A stretch of DNA of 64,000 bases from Cricetomys ansorgei (Eukaryota > Chordata > Mammalia > Rodentia > Nesomyidae): positions 45,622,501 through 45,686,500 of the forward strand of contig JAMJFZ010000107.1 of assembly GCA_026225945.1 (NCBI GenBank), read 5' to 3'. The translations under genes and the position numbers were made by a program. The notes under the pieces are model-generated. The model was not told the DNA's origin. It made no database searches and saw only the letters and a list, made by a program, of their open reading frames with translations. Positions 32,085 through 43,365 of this stretch are shown here, in pieces; within the stretch, counting starts at the first letter, position 1, and each line of letters opens with the position of its first letter.

Positions 32085-34377
32085 TTTGGATTGTGAATAT
32101 TTCATTCTTTTTGTGTTTGGAGCTATATTAAAGAGTAAACATGTTTAGAAATTTTAGATGTAGTCAGCTACTGAACCACTTTTCCAGCACACACCTCCTA
32201 GCTTCTAAGCAGATGCTTCTCCCAGCTCACCAGTCTATTCCCACCCTCAGAGTGTCTCTTCTTTTAGGAAACTGTATCTGCCTAAACAACAATAACAAAT
32301 CAAAACAAAACAAAAGTCAAACAAAACAAAATCAGGACTCTCTTGGGAAAAAAAATGTACAATTATCATATCCCAGATCATATACTGGCATAGCAATTTC
32401 TCCATTTGGCCACTTTTCACCTTTGTGAGTATCTTTCAGCTCACAAATGGAGTTCCTTTTCCTGAATTCATTTTTGAAATTATTATATATCTCTAAATTC
32501 CACCTTTTAAAATTTTCTTGGTTTTCATTATTTCTATGAATAGGACTGTAAGGACTTTGTCAGCAAAGTAATAAACAGTTTGGTTTTCCAGCCAACAGAG
32601 AGACACACATTTGAGGCTTTTGAATATTAATATTGTTGAGTACCTCCTGGAGCTAATATGCATACATCCAGGAGACATCTCCAGACTCTTAAATACAATT
32701 CTGAAGGTCCACATTTCTTTCATTTGCATACAGAGCTCTCAGAACTTTACATAAGGATGAATTCATATTTATAATATAAGCTTTGAAGTGATTTGAAAAT
32801 AAAAAGATCTTCCAAGCCAAATAGTCAAGATATTTTCCCCTTGTTTCCAAGAACATTATCCATATGTGGGACATAAGACTTCTACGTTTCTCTAAGTCAC
32901 AGAAAAAGTGAGTAGAATTTATTTCTAAATTCATCATCCCCTAGATGTCATGCCAGATAATCACAGTCTCTGCACATTGTGAGTGAATGTCTACTTGGTG
33001 CCAAAAAGAAGGTTCCAGCACTTACAGACAACAGACCCACACAAGGCATCAATAATTCCTTCTCATCTTCCATTCCAAACATTCAGTACTGCTTAGATCT
33101 GTTAACCATTGAAATATGGGGGACACAAAACCAAAATTCTATGCCTTCTGGTTAAGTATTTATTCTTAAATGTAAGCTTATCTTATTTGATACAGTAACT
33201 GGCAAGGTAAAGCCCCCTACCTAAGGATTTAGCAGGGTCCTTCCACATGACATTCGAAGACTGACTTGTGGGATTCCTATAGTTTTGTTTATCTTTTGGG
33301 AAAAGCGAGTTGGGTTTTTTTTTTTCATTCCTTCTCTTTTCTCTTTTAAAATTAAAATAGTTGAACAACCAGAACTTTTCCAAAACTGAAAATTTGCTCT
33401 TTGGTTTCATTTTGTTCTCAAATTGCTCTCATCATTCACTGATTTTGCTAGTTTCTCTGTGATCATGCATATACACGTGGTGTAACCTACTCCTTGGGCA
33501 CAAGAACAAGTGAGTCCAGTTTGATTTCAGAGTCACAGCTATGTGGATGGAGAGCTAGGGCAACGATGTAAGGACTGCATTTGAATTCCTAGAAAGATGA
33601 GGTTTAGTAAATATTTGTCTGAGATTAGAATCCATGGCACTGCTGCTTCTGGAAAGACGCAGAAAGAACATTGCGCTATCTTTTTATCCCTCCCCCACTT
33701 CATACTACGGAGTCTGACTAATGTTTGAGGACATTCTTAAAGACAGAATTCGAGAGTGTTTAAGGACACTTTTGGACAAAGAAACAGTTTTTATAGCAGT
33801 GCTTTCCCCCTTGCTCTTTAAGTGGAGCCTACAACGCATGTTAGACCCTGTGGCTACCCACTGTTCTGTGCTCAGCACCCCTCTGTAAGGGAAGTCCTTG
33901 TCTCAAATAGTAATTAGATAAAGAAAAGTGTATTCCTCAGTTTACGAAAAATAAATGCTTCATTAAGTAAGGCCTGTTGTCCAAATGAAGGGGACACTTC
34001 AAATAAGATGAAGCTTTTGAATGCATTAAATGGTGTTTGGGGGAATCACAAGAAATACAGAGTTCTACAGCCTGCCCGTGATTTGAATTCTCCATTTTCT
34101 TCAGTTGGGTTCTGATAAGGATCCTCACCACCAGCTGCTATCTCTGTTACTTGAAAACCTTCAGAGGAAGATCTTGGGCACCTCTGGATTCAGCTGGTCT
34201 CACACCTGATACTGAGCATGCTAATATAGTCTCTTTGTGTTCCTTTCCCCTGTTTTCATTTCCATATAAAGTTCTCCACAGATTCTGAATTCTGAGGGCA
34301 AAAACAATAACTTCAGCTTACTTTATATTACACTGAAGTTGTAAGGAGAAGATTAACGATGATGCAAGGTAAGACTG
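32085..34377. other. Longest repeat-poor stretch in the window
   Basis: Over 2 kb with no transposon that I recognise; only small A- or T-rich runs (32290-32340, 33316-33326). Open frames reach 95 codons without domain features. Single-copy sequence here could include conserved non-coding elements, but that needs an alignment. Confidence 0.45.
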
Positions 34378-34485
34378 GGACAGATAGGAAGGAGAGGGGA
34401 GGTAGGAGAGGATGGTGGGTGAATCAGGGCAGATCTATGGGAAGGAGATGGGGTAGGAGAGGGTGGGAGTGAGTGTGGGCAGGTG
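34378..34485. repeat. G-rich polypurine tract
   Basis: Dominated by GGGA, GGAGA and GGTGGG words on the plus strand, with four G-runs at 34450-34479. An A-rich stretch follows, so it may be the worn polypurine end of an L1 3' UTR. Confidence 0.7.
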
Positions 34486-34785
34486 ACAATGATTATTTTC
34501 TATGCTAGCTAAAAAACCTAAAAACAAAAAGTAAAATTATCCATTATTATAAAAAACAAACAAATATTACTCAAGATGTTTAGTGATGAGACAAATAGCT
34601 TTTCATTTAACTCGTACCTCCCTTTTTTGTTCGTAAACTTTATCCTTCATAGAAATCTCTTGAATTTGTTACTTAAGAGCTTAGGGAAACAATTTTGCCA
34701 AGTTACTTGCTAAATAACTTTATTAAAACTGGGATTTTTTTTAATCAGAAAAATGGCAATTATTTTACAGTTAAAGTGCATGTTA

Positions 34786-35030
34786 AACAATCACTGCAGA
34801 GGTAGCTCAATGGCTAAGAGTGATTACTACTTTTGTAGAGGACCTGGGGTGTACTTATACAGCATCTTAAGAGCACTTACATAGTGTCTCTCTACCACTT
34901 GCAACTAGCGTTACAGGGGATCTTTTGGCCTGCATAGACTCCTCCTGCACACACATTGTTCACATGCATTCACAGAGGCTCATATACATACACATAAACC
35001 TAAACCTAAATCTTAGGAAAAAAACACAAA
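34786..35030 (+). mobile_element. Old B2/B3-type SINE
   Basis: GCAGAGGTAGCTCAATGGCTAAGAG is a tRNA-like head. CACTTGCAACTAGCGTTACAG, CCTCCTGCACACACATT and a TACATACACATAAACC tail follow. It is much diverged. Confidence 0.65.
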
Positions 35031-35829
35031 CAAAACAGAACTGGGAATAACTTACACTTTTAATCAGTGCTCTTTCTGTATGTTTAGAAGTAGATGTGAG
35101 ATAGCTTTGGAAAAGTTGATAATAGATGACATTTGATTTTAAGAAAAACCTTGTAAGCAATCTCATTTTATTCAGAAAATAATAGTTGTCCCTAGATTCA
35201 ATTTAATGCTATAATTATAGTCAATATTCTTTATTTGAAATTATAAACACAATAAAAACAAAGATTTCACTTTCATAAACCTATTATTTCTTATTTTACA
35301 GAATAAAAGGAAAGCACTCCCCAAATTTAATGAAGCTGTTACAGAAGAAATGCGGCAATCAATTTCTAATATACAACACTATGGCAATGAAATGAGCTAT
35401 AATTTAAATAAGGGCTTCTCTCGGGTTGGTGAAAACGCAAAGAAAGCATTTTATTAGCATCCCAGTTTTCTCGCAGTCTGGAAGATGAGGCTAATGAAAA
35501 GACTACAAGGTTAATAACACCCCACATTGTTCTACCATTTATTCCCTTAAAAGACACAGCTATGTTTTGACAGTCTTCTGATCCTTACAAAACAATCTCA
35601 GAGAAAAGCTAACAAATGAATCAATTCTCCAGACAAGGAAGCAATATGGTTTGGTCCTTTATTGAGAGCATCCAGTGACTTAGTTTCACCAGGTGTGATT
35701 TGCTCCATTCCTCGTCCTATGTCACTTGTTTGTAATCATCAGGTTTGTTGTCTGAAGCTGAGATGTTCTGAGCAGGCCCCGAAGGACAAACTAAGCTTGA
35801 ACATATTTGAGGCTCTGGGTTCAAACCCA
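35031..35829. other. Unassigned stretch
   Basis: No gene or repeat recognised before the minisatellite. The 93-codon frame at 35662-35943 runs into that array and is not supported. Confidence 0.4.
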
Positions 35830-35933
35830 AGAATTTTGAATAAAAGTTTTGATCGACAAACCCTAGAATTCTGGACAAAAGCTTTAATCATCAGCCCCAG
35901 AATTTTGAATAGAAGCTTTGGTTGTCAAATCAA
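35830..35933. repeat. Three-copy 35-bp minisatellite
   Basis: Units begin AGAATTTTGAATAAAAG (35830), AGAATTCTGGACAAAAG (35865) and AGAATTTTGAATAGAAG (35899), with 34-35 bases each. The copies have drifted apart, so the array is not recent. Confidence 0.88.
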
Positions 35934-36044
35934 CGAAACGTGAGGAAGATTGCTCGGGAGTTTGTGTATAATCCATTTGACTATGTGGGTGAGTGGTGTA
36001 CATGTTTGTGTGTATGAATGGAGGGATGTGTGGGAGCTCCCCCA

Positions 36045-36378
36045 CCTACACCCTGTGTGTGTGTACAGGTAGGTGCATGCATGTATACATCTATGCACAT
36101 TGATGCGGAGGCCAGAGGTCAACTTGGGTGCCATTCCTCAGGTGTTGTTCACCTTTTGTTTGAGACAGGATCTCTCACTGGTTTGATGCTTGCCAAGCAG
36201 GCTAATAGGTTACCTGGCCGGTGAATCCTAGAGATGTCCCTGCCTTTACCTCCCAAGCACTGGGATTGCAAACATGCCACCATACCATGACTTTTTATAC
36301 AAGGGTTCCAGGTCTGCAACTCGGTTCTCATGCTTGTAAGTCAAGCATTTTACAAACTGCGTTATCTCTCCAGTCACC
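36045..36378 (-). mobile_element. B4-type (B1/ID composite) SINE
   Basis: GCGGAGGCCAGAGGTCAACT, CAGGATCTCTCACTGGTTTG, CAAGCACTGGGATTGCAAAC (B1-like part), then TCATGCTTGTAAGTCAAGCA and TTATCTCTCCAGTC (ID-like head) in reverse order. This is close to full length for the family. Confidence 0.88.
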
Positions 36379-36689
36379 ACTGTATTTTCTGTAAGAGAGA
36401 AGGAAATTCAATATCAAGTGCATATTTCGTGGCTCTTGTGGAGTATGTTCCCCAGTGGTTGTCACACCTACACTCCTTGTTAGCTTTCAATCACATGTTC
36501 CTTCTCTGAGCTCAGAAAATTACTTTAATTTCTTTATAGGAAAAATAGAAATCATTTGGTTAGGAAGTTACTAAATTCCTCCCTTTTATTCTCAGCATGT
36601 TTTTTCTTCACTATAAAATTTACTAGTCTGCTTCTTTCAAAAATGAAAAAGATTGGAACTGAATAGAACAAAGAGGAGTAATTGTAGCG
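36379..36689. other. Unassigned stretch
   Basis: Nothing recognised. Confidence 0.4.
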
Positions 36690-36860
36690 CCTACTAGATT
36701 TGACTGGTTTTGTGACAACAATTTAACCATGTCAGCCTCAGTTTCTCTATCGTTAGAGTGGCCATTGTGACACCTTTGCCACCCCACTGCGGTGAGACGA
36801 CTCGTGTAGATACTTAGTAATATGCCTTGGATGGAGCTGGAATTAAATAAAGAACAGCTG
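36690..36860 (+). mobile_element. MIR, plus strand
   Basis: TGACAACAATTTAACCATGT, CAGCCTCAGTTTCTCTATCG and GTAGATACTTAGTAATATGCC keep MIR order with moderate decay. Confidence 0.65.
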
Positions 36861-37041
36861 TCACAGAAATGAAGCATTCCCTCATCTTTGTAATAGGACA
36901 AATATCCTTTAATTCCTTTCTTCAGCATCTTAAATCTTTATCTCACCATTGAGAAGAGAGCTTTCGTCCCCTCTTCTTCAGGTACACAGGGCCTTTCTCA
37001 TCTTCACAAACCACCTTCTACTTCAGGCGACTTTCGTGTCT

Positions 37042-37245
37042 GTTCCAGTTTGCTTCTGTTGCTGCGATAAACATCATGACTGAAAGCAACTTGGGGAGGA
37101 AAGGGTTTATTTGAGCTTACAAATTGCAGCCCATTATTGAGGGAAACCAAGGCAGGAACTCAAGGCAGGAATCTAGAGGCAGGGACTGAGGTCATGGAAG
37201 AATGAATCCTGGCTTGCTCTTTGGGCTCGCTTTTACATGCCTTTC
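37042..37245 (-). mobile_element. MaLR-like LTR, truncated
   Basis: CAGTTTGCTTCTGTTGCTGC, AAGCAACTTGGGGAGGAAAG and CTCAAGGCAGGAATCTAGAGG match one half of the copy at 31640. The other half is missing. Confidence 0.8.
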
Positions 37246-38009
37246 TAACAGCAATGTGTGACGTTCTACTCTTCTTTTAACTTCACTTCTCCCAGTTCTA
37301 TCTCACCATCTGTTCAAGAAATTTGAGCTTGGCTTACGCAGTAAGACTTCTTTTCTCCTGGATGAGAGATGACACTAGAGGGAAGCATGACTGGAGGAAG
37401 GGGAGAACTGCTCTTTTCTTCATTTCTTTCCCTTGTACCTCCTGTTTCTCTCGGTCAGCTAACTGGCCTTCCAGCTTGTGCAGCTGAAGAAGGCTAAAGT
37501 GGGATTAAAGTTTGTACATGTGTCTGAGGGATGACTTAGTACAGAAACTCTCTTGCTCTGTCACTAATCGTCAGCAATCCTTTCATCCGTAAGGTGCCCT
37601 GCACTAAAACTATCTTTAGTCATTATCTTTTTGAAAGAAGGAGCACAGAGAAAGCTCTCTGTTGGTTGCCTTGAAGCTAGATAACATTCACTGTGATTGA
37701 GGCCATGAGGAGATAGAAATTCTCTTGAAAGGAATGAATGAGTCCTGGTGATTCAATCCCAGCTCTTCCAAAAGACATAATGTTACCATATTCTCTTCCT
37801 CTCATAAAGCCTTTTTCTATCTTTGATCTCATAGAAGAGTCCTATAGAATCTTCCTAAGAAAGTCTTCTAGTGTTGTCCAAGTCCCTATGGACATTTGCT
37901 CTGGAGAAAGTCAACACATTTGCATCATGGTATTTGCCACTTAAAAACAACCTGTTTGACACAAAAATGCATTGGGGACTTTTTTTTTAAGTTAGTCTAT
38001 TTTTATCTT
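37246..38009. other. Unassigned stretch
   Basis: No gene or repeat seen. T-run at 37981-37989. Confidence 0.4.
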
Positions 38010-38150
38010 TTTATAAGGGAGGATATTGGGACTCAAAGATGTTATTCACCTTCCTTAAGTATACACAACTAGTGGATGTTGTGAAGCTGGGATTTAACTT
38101 AAAGACCAACTCTTGTCAAAATCCATATCTACACACTGTGCCACTGTATT
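38010..38150 (-). mobile_element. MIR, reverse strand
   Basis: GGGAGGATATTGGGACTCAA, CACAACTAGTGGATGTTGTG and AGCTGGGATTTAACTTAAAG, then ACTGTGCCACTG, keep reverse MIR order. Confidence 0.7.
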
Positions 38151-39179
38151 TATGTCTCTCTGCTCTATTTATCAGTATCTCCTTGCTCCTTTGAAAAAGC
38201 CACAAGTCCCTGGGTAGTAAAACTTCAGTACAGTTTGATAAACAGTTTTAAGTTTTGTTTGAATGTTGCCACACATCCAAGAGAGGACTACGGATTTTAA
38301 CAAATTCACAAGAAATCTGACAGCACAGATGTTTACTAAGTTGCGTCCACCAGTAATAATAAGGAAGGCAGACATGGCTCCTACTGAGACCTGTGCATCA
38401 TTCATTCCTACATTCAGATCTTCTACAATATTAGTTGAGCACAGTCGAAGTAATGAGCAAGAAAGAAAGTCTATTATCAAGGTGATTTTCCTGCTGGAAC
38501 TTATAGAGTAATATAAGAAGATGTCAGGTTATAAGAAAGAGACCTATCATTTGACATAATGGGAAAAGATATGACTGAGTTGTTAAAGTAGTGTGCTATA
38601 GATTTGGTTGAGTTTATCTTTGGAAAGGGAAGAATATCCAACTGTGTGAAAAGTCAAGAAAAAAATCTTTCAGTCAAGAGTACAAGGGGAGTAGTATTTG
38701 AGGTTGGGGTGCATGGACGATCTAGCAACTGTTAAAAGGTGAGTTTGGGGAATCTGGGATGTGCATAGTTCCTGGTGGATGCTTGGGCTTGAGTCATGTG
38801 GTGGGTTGATGCACTGACTCCCATTCATACTGCGCACAGTTTCCATGTAAAGAATTTGAAGATGGTAGGGATGTTAGCAGGTGTCTTCTACTCTGTGCAG
38901 ACCAACTTTGGCACAAACTGTGGTCACATATCAGTCCAAAACTCTTCATTACTATGTTTAGGAATAATTCCCACCATTTTAAAATCTTATTTCATAATTC
39001 ACAGCAAATTTCAAGGTTGACATTTTGGTCCTATATTTCCTATTGATATTTGTTACTTGAAGGTGCTTTAGGGACAGGGTTTCCTTGATTGGCATTCATG
39101 TTATACTTGGTATTATTTTAGATGTACTGATTAATTCCAAGTCAGACCTCCCTGATTCCTGGCTGCTGGGTCACTATTG
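38151..39179. other. Unassigned stretch
   Basis: Overlapping sense/antisense frames at 38172-38511 show no domain and are probably chance. No repeat recognised. Confidence 0.4.
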
Positions 39180-39746
39180 TAGATGTTAAATCAAAACTTA
39201 TTCTAGTTATGGCTTGAAAATGAGTCTGTAAATGTAAAGTTCCAGATGATTTTAGAACAAGAATATTATCATGTAGGTTTGACCTAGTTCCACAATCCTT
39301 GTGGAATTTGTGGATAAATGTTTTGTCTTGCTGATCATAGAAAGCATATCAGAAAAATGAGCTTCAGTTATCCTGGAAGAAAGTAGATTTTTGAGTGAGT
39401 TGCCCACACAGTATCATGGGACAAGGAATTGCAAGCAGATTGTAGAATTTAGGAGTATCTCTGGCTGATAGTTTACAGGAAAATGGGACTTTCCATTGTC
39501 CATCCAATAGCTGCAAGTAATGAGTGCTACAATTAGAAAGAACGTAGGCAAAGGACTCTGAGTCCCAGATAAACATCAACGATTTACCAAACATCACAAT
39601 TTTAGCAGCAGAATATCCGCAGTGGAAAACCCAGTCATTACACACCCAGAATTCTTACCTATGGAAACTGTGAGGGAATACATTTGCTTTGCTTTAAGCC
39701 ACTAATTGTAGTCAGTTGTTATACAGTATTAGAAAAGTAAGACACA
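39180..39746 (+). mobile_element. Old MLT1-like MaLR LTR
   Basis: The 3' end is the best evidence: GGAAACTGTGAGGGAATACA, GCTTTAAGCCACTAATTGTAG and AAAAGTAAGACACA match the conserved MLT1 tail. The 5' border is a guess. The 93-codon reverse frame at 39364-39645 lies within it. Confidence 0.55.
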
Positions 39747-39929
39747 TATGCTACTTGCAGATTTAGGAGCTCCACTCTTCTGAGAGAACCATGGTAGCTT
39801 TTAAGAGAGTTTTCCGTAGCCATTCAGACGCTGGAATTCAGTACATGGCCAACTTGATCACAGACAAAGTCAGTGTTGTGACTGATGGTCTGTGGGCAGA
39901 ACAGGGAGCACTCTCCAATTCATTATCTT

Positions 39930-40080
39930 GCTTGTTAATTTTCGAGATAGGTTCACTCTGTAGGTCTCATACTGGTCTGAACTTGCTCACTCAGTCAAGG
40001 CTTGAGAATTGAACTTACAATTCTCCTGTATCAGTCTTCCAAGTGCTGAGGTAACAGCTGTGAACCACACAGCTCAATCA
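39930..40080 (-). mobile_element. B1-type SINE
   Basis: CGAGATAGGTTCACTCTGTA, GAACTTACAATTCTCCTGTA and TCTTCCAAGTGCTGAGGTAA follow reverse-strand B1 order. Diverged. Confidence 0.75.
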
Positions 40081-40398
40081 TTTTTAGCTTCACAAACAGT
40101 CATGTGACACTTTGGTCCTTAGAGGACTAGTGATCTCATAAGAATGTGTAGAACTGAAAAATTGCTGGTAGCCAGCAATGGTAATGCTATCCTGAAATAT
40201 ATATTGTTTGTCGGTTTATGGTGATGCATTCACAAACAAGTTTTCTGTCTTCCAGGCTTATAAAAACATAGCAATGTTATTAGATATAATACATAATTCT
40301 TGATCATGAAAATAAACCATCATGCTATTTATTGGTTTACACCTTTTCCATACTATATGTTTTATACATAAAGTATATTCCATTTATAAGAATAAAAG
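40081..40398. other. Unassigned stretch upstream of the class II ERV
   Basis: A+T-rich, no repeat recognised. It ends in the presumed ERV target site TAAAAG. Confidence 0.4.
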
Positions 40399-40730
40399 TG
40401 TTGGGGAAGTTTATTTTTAGTTATGTTTGAAATTGTTTTCCGCACTGTTGGGTGAGGGGGTATCCTAGGTCTAGGGCATTCTGAATTATCTGCAGGTGTT
40501 GGATTTCTGTGGGGGTTGTTTAATTGCTAATGATCTGCATGTGCTATCAGTAGAACACCTGAGGAGGTCTGAATCAATAAAAACACCTCAGCTCAGATGC
40601 TCTGGGTTCCACTGTCCAGGTTGGTGCTTGCCACGGCAGTGGTTACCTCTGTTGGGGTCTGGCAGAGTTTGTACCAATGAATATGCCTCCGTGTCATCCT
40701 TGCTAACCTCCACAGCAACATATTACTACA
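40399..40730 (+). repeat. 5' LTR of the class II ERV
   Basis: 332 bp, from TGTTGGGGAAG to ATTACTACA. Poly(A) signal AATAAA at 40576-40581 is followed by ACACCTCAGCTCAG, giving a short R/U5. The left flank TAAAAG (40393-40398) partly matches the A-rich right flank of the 3' LTR. Confidence 0.9.
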
Positions 40731-40732
40731 AA

Positions 40733-40752
40733 TAGCATACCAACATGGGGTA
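40733..40752 (+). other. Primer-binding site, tRNA-Lys1,2-like
   Basis: TAGCATACCAACATGGGG lies two bases after the 5' LTR. It differs from the Lys1,2 site TGGCGCCCAACGTGGGG mainly at CpG positions and by one extra base, as expected from CpG decay. This places the element among betaretrovirus-like class II ERVs. Confidence 0.75.
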
Positions 40753-42098
40753 GGACATTACACCAGCTAATCCAATGTGGAGACAAGGAAGAAGAGAAAG
40801 AAATTCAAGACCTCACAGAGTCCGGTAAAGTACGCTCAGAGAAGCTACCAGAGGCTAGAGATGAAAGTATTAATTGAAGGCTCCTGAAGGAAGAGTAGAG
40901 AAAGGAAAATAAGCCTCTATGAAGAGAAAATTGTGAAAATTAAGTGAGAAAGAGGGCTCAAAAGTGAAAGCCACAGAATAGAGGCCTTTAGAGAAAGACG
41001 TTTTCATGATAAAAACAGAAAATTCAGCTGGGACCAGGGAAGAAGCAAGATTTCGAAGGCTTTTCCTTATCATGGAGCTGATAGTCCCTTCTGCCACTGG
41101 TGGCAGCCAGGGCATGGAAATGGAAACCAGAGTGTACTGTTGTATAAACTCAGTTTGTTGATGGCTTGTATTTGAGGTCTATGAAGAAGGGTGAATGTTT
41201 ACTGGTAGTGGTGGTGAGAAAGAACGCCAAATTCCAGACTGCTTCAACCAGAGATTCTTCCCACTTGCCCAGGACCTCCTGCTGTTGTGGAAGCTGTGGC
41301 TTCGAACCAAAAATTTATTAGTTAAACTGAAGTTGATTTTTAAAAAAATTTTTTTTTAATTTTTTATTTTCTGCAAACCTGTCTAAAAGTGTTAACTCCA
41401 CATCATGAAGGAACTCTTCCTGCAGACAAAGACCAGTTGTTTTTCCTGCAAACCAGACTCTATCTTAAAATCTGGAAAGTGTTTCCTTAGGATCAGCACA
41501 CAGAAGCTGTCTTCCAGAACTGGTCAAGGTGCTGGTAGCCAAACCTGGTGCTGTAAGAGTCACCCAGGTGGACTAATTTTGAAGGCATGAAGGTGTCATG
41601 AAGAGCAACCAAGTCTTGGCACTGTGAGAGGCCAGGAGAGGCAATCAGTAAAAGTGCAGCCTCAGTAGCAGTTGAAGGCCAAGAATGAAGGGGTCATGTA
41701 AAAAAGTTGAGGCTTGGCACCACGAAGAGAGCCCAGGAGGGGCTATTGGTGAAAGTGCAGCCCAGTTTCTTAGAGATGTCAGTACCATGGGAGGACCACC
41801 AAGAACATCAGCAGCAGTGGAGGGGAGCCAGCCAGAGCCTGGAGGACAAACTATGTGTGTTGCAGAGGGCAGAGCCAGAGAAGTGATCCAAGCCCTTTGC
41901 AAGAGCCCAGAAGATGGTGAGTACATTCCAGATAATTGGACATTAATACTGCTGTCCAAAGACATTGAGAAAGCTTGATAGATGTTTGGTTTCATTTGGT
42001 GTTATGCACTAGTAAAACTCATTATTGTTCCTCTTGTAAATAGTTTTGCTAGTATAGTGTTAAATTGTGTTGTAAAGGCAAAGCATTTTTTTTTTAAT
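40753..42098 (+). pseudogene. Internal region of the ERV, no intact gene
   Basis: Purine-rich at first, with a 98-bp unit repeated at 41588 and 41686. Frames of 97 codons (plus, 41685-41978) and 116 codons (minus, 41645-41995) overlap each other. Neither carries recognisable gag, protease, polymerase or envelope motifs. I regard it as non-coding filler replicated in trans. Confidence 0.6.
41588..41765 (+). repeat. 98-bp direct repeat inside the ERV
   Basis: Unit one (41588) starts TGAAGGTGTCATGAAGAG and unit two (41686) TGAAGGGGTCATG. Both run to AAAGTGCAGCC with shared words CTTGGCAC and CCAGGAG between. This duplication lengthens the otherwise short internal region. Confidence 0.75.
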
Positions 42099-42113
42099 AC
42101 AGAAAAGGGGAAA
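42099..42113 (+). other. Polypurine tract before the 3' LTR
   Basis: ACAGAAAAGGGGAAA directly precedes the TGTTGG start of the 3' LTR, the expected position for plus-strand priming. Confidence 0.85.
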
Positions 42114-42451
42114 TGTTGGAGAGGTTTATTTTTAGTTATGTTTGAAATTGTTTTCTGCACTGTTGGGTGAGGGGCTATCCTAGGTCTAGGGCATTCTGTA
42201 TTGTTTGCAGGTGTTGGATTTCTGTGGGTTTTTTTTAATTGCTAATGATCTGCATGTGCTATCAGTAGAACATTTGAGGAATTCTGGATCAATAAAAATA
42301 CCTCAGCTCATATACTTATGGTTCCATTGTCAACTGAATATGGCATGGGCCATGACAGTGGATCCCTTTGCTGAGGTCTGGCAGGGTTTACACTTATGAA
42401 AATACCTCCTTGTCTCTCTTGCTAAGCCCCCACAGCAACCTTACTACTACA
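42114..42451 (+). repeat. 3' LTR of the class II ERV
   Basis: 338 bp, from TGTTGGAGAGG to CTACTACA, with AATAAA at 42291-42296. It aligns with the 5' LTR over its full length. It is followed by AAAAAAG, a partial match to the left target flank. Confidence 0.9.
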
Positions 42452-43357
42452 AAAAAAGTATGTTGTGTTAGACTACACCACTGCATACATCTCTTTTCAG
42501 CATCTCTCGATTGCATCAAGGAAGCCCATCAATGAGCTGACCTAGATCATAGGCCTGTGTAATTAAACTCTGTGATATTTGTACAATTACAGAATTACTT
42601 AGTGACACATTTCTCAGAAGAGAACTCCCTCATTAAGTCATGTGTGACTGGGCTTCTTTTATTGAACAAATATTTGAATGTAAATAAAATATAAATAAAT
42701 ATCATAAATAATCTGTCCTGAATGCTATCCTCACAGAAAACTCTTATATTATTAGGAATATGGGTCCTCTCAAGTTCAAGGTTCTTTTTAAATATTGACA
42801 AGTTAATGGTCATGGCATATTCCAAATAGTAACTTCAGATGCAGAAGTAAAGAGATCAGCACAACAGATATCTTGGTAAGTTGCAGAATTAGACAACAGC
42901 AAAACTACTAAGTCATTCCAGGTACAGGAGGACTGTTCAAAACATACACCAATCCATACTCTTAATAATAGTTGTGTGCACGCAGCACAATATGAAATGT
43001 TGTTGGGCAAAAATGAATTTTTTTGAGGGAGATAGAAAAGCTACAAGTCTCGCAGAACAATCAAATTCATTTGGAAACCGGAGCACTGAAATGGAGGATG
43101 TGTATCTTACACCAATGCTCATTTGGAGAACTATGGTGAGCATGTCTTAAGGAATGTTACATATGAGTGTTAATATCAGGAAATAGCACCTTTCTGTATG
43201 CTTTCCTGAGTGGATTCAATAACAGGGAGTTAAAAAAAAAACTGGCTTCTGTTTTTGCCATCACAAAGCCATAAGCTACTATGGAGATGTAGAAACCATT
43301 ATCTGGATAATGCCTGGCTGCACAGGATACATAGAATGAAAAAGAAGAATGGCAATT
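42452..43357. other. Unassigned stretch
   Basis: No gene or repeat recognised. Reverse-strand frames at 42595-43143 are overlapping and featureless. Confidence 0.4.
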
Positions 43358-43365
43358 ATCTAAGG

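Larger units (their letters stand above)
40399..42451 (+). mobile_element. Non-autonomous class II (ERVK-like) LTR retrotransposon
   Basis: Two LTRs in the same orientation (40399-40730 and 42114-42451) enclose 1.38 kb. A primer-binding site resembling tRNA-Lys1,2 follows the 5' LTR, and a polypurine tract precedes the 3' LTR. No protease, reverse transcriptase or integrase motif is visible; the internal region is far too short for gag-pol and broken in all frames. By eye the LTRs differ at roughly one position in eight, so it is an old insertion. It may belong to the RMER17-like group of rodent ERVK relics, but that name is from memory. Confidence 0.88.

Noticed and set aside
38172..38511. 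102- and 82-codon frames on opposite strands
   Set aside because: They mirror each other, lack any domain, and are short enough to arise by chance in 64 kb.
39364..39645. 93-codon reverse frame
   Set aside because: It lies within an old MLT1-like LTR and has no recognisable features.
41645..41995. 116-codon reverse frame and its 97-codon plus-strand mirror as possible genes
   Set aside because: Both are inside the internal region of a dead ERV and show no known domain.
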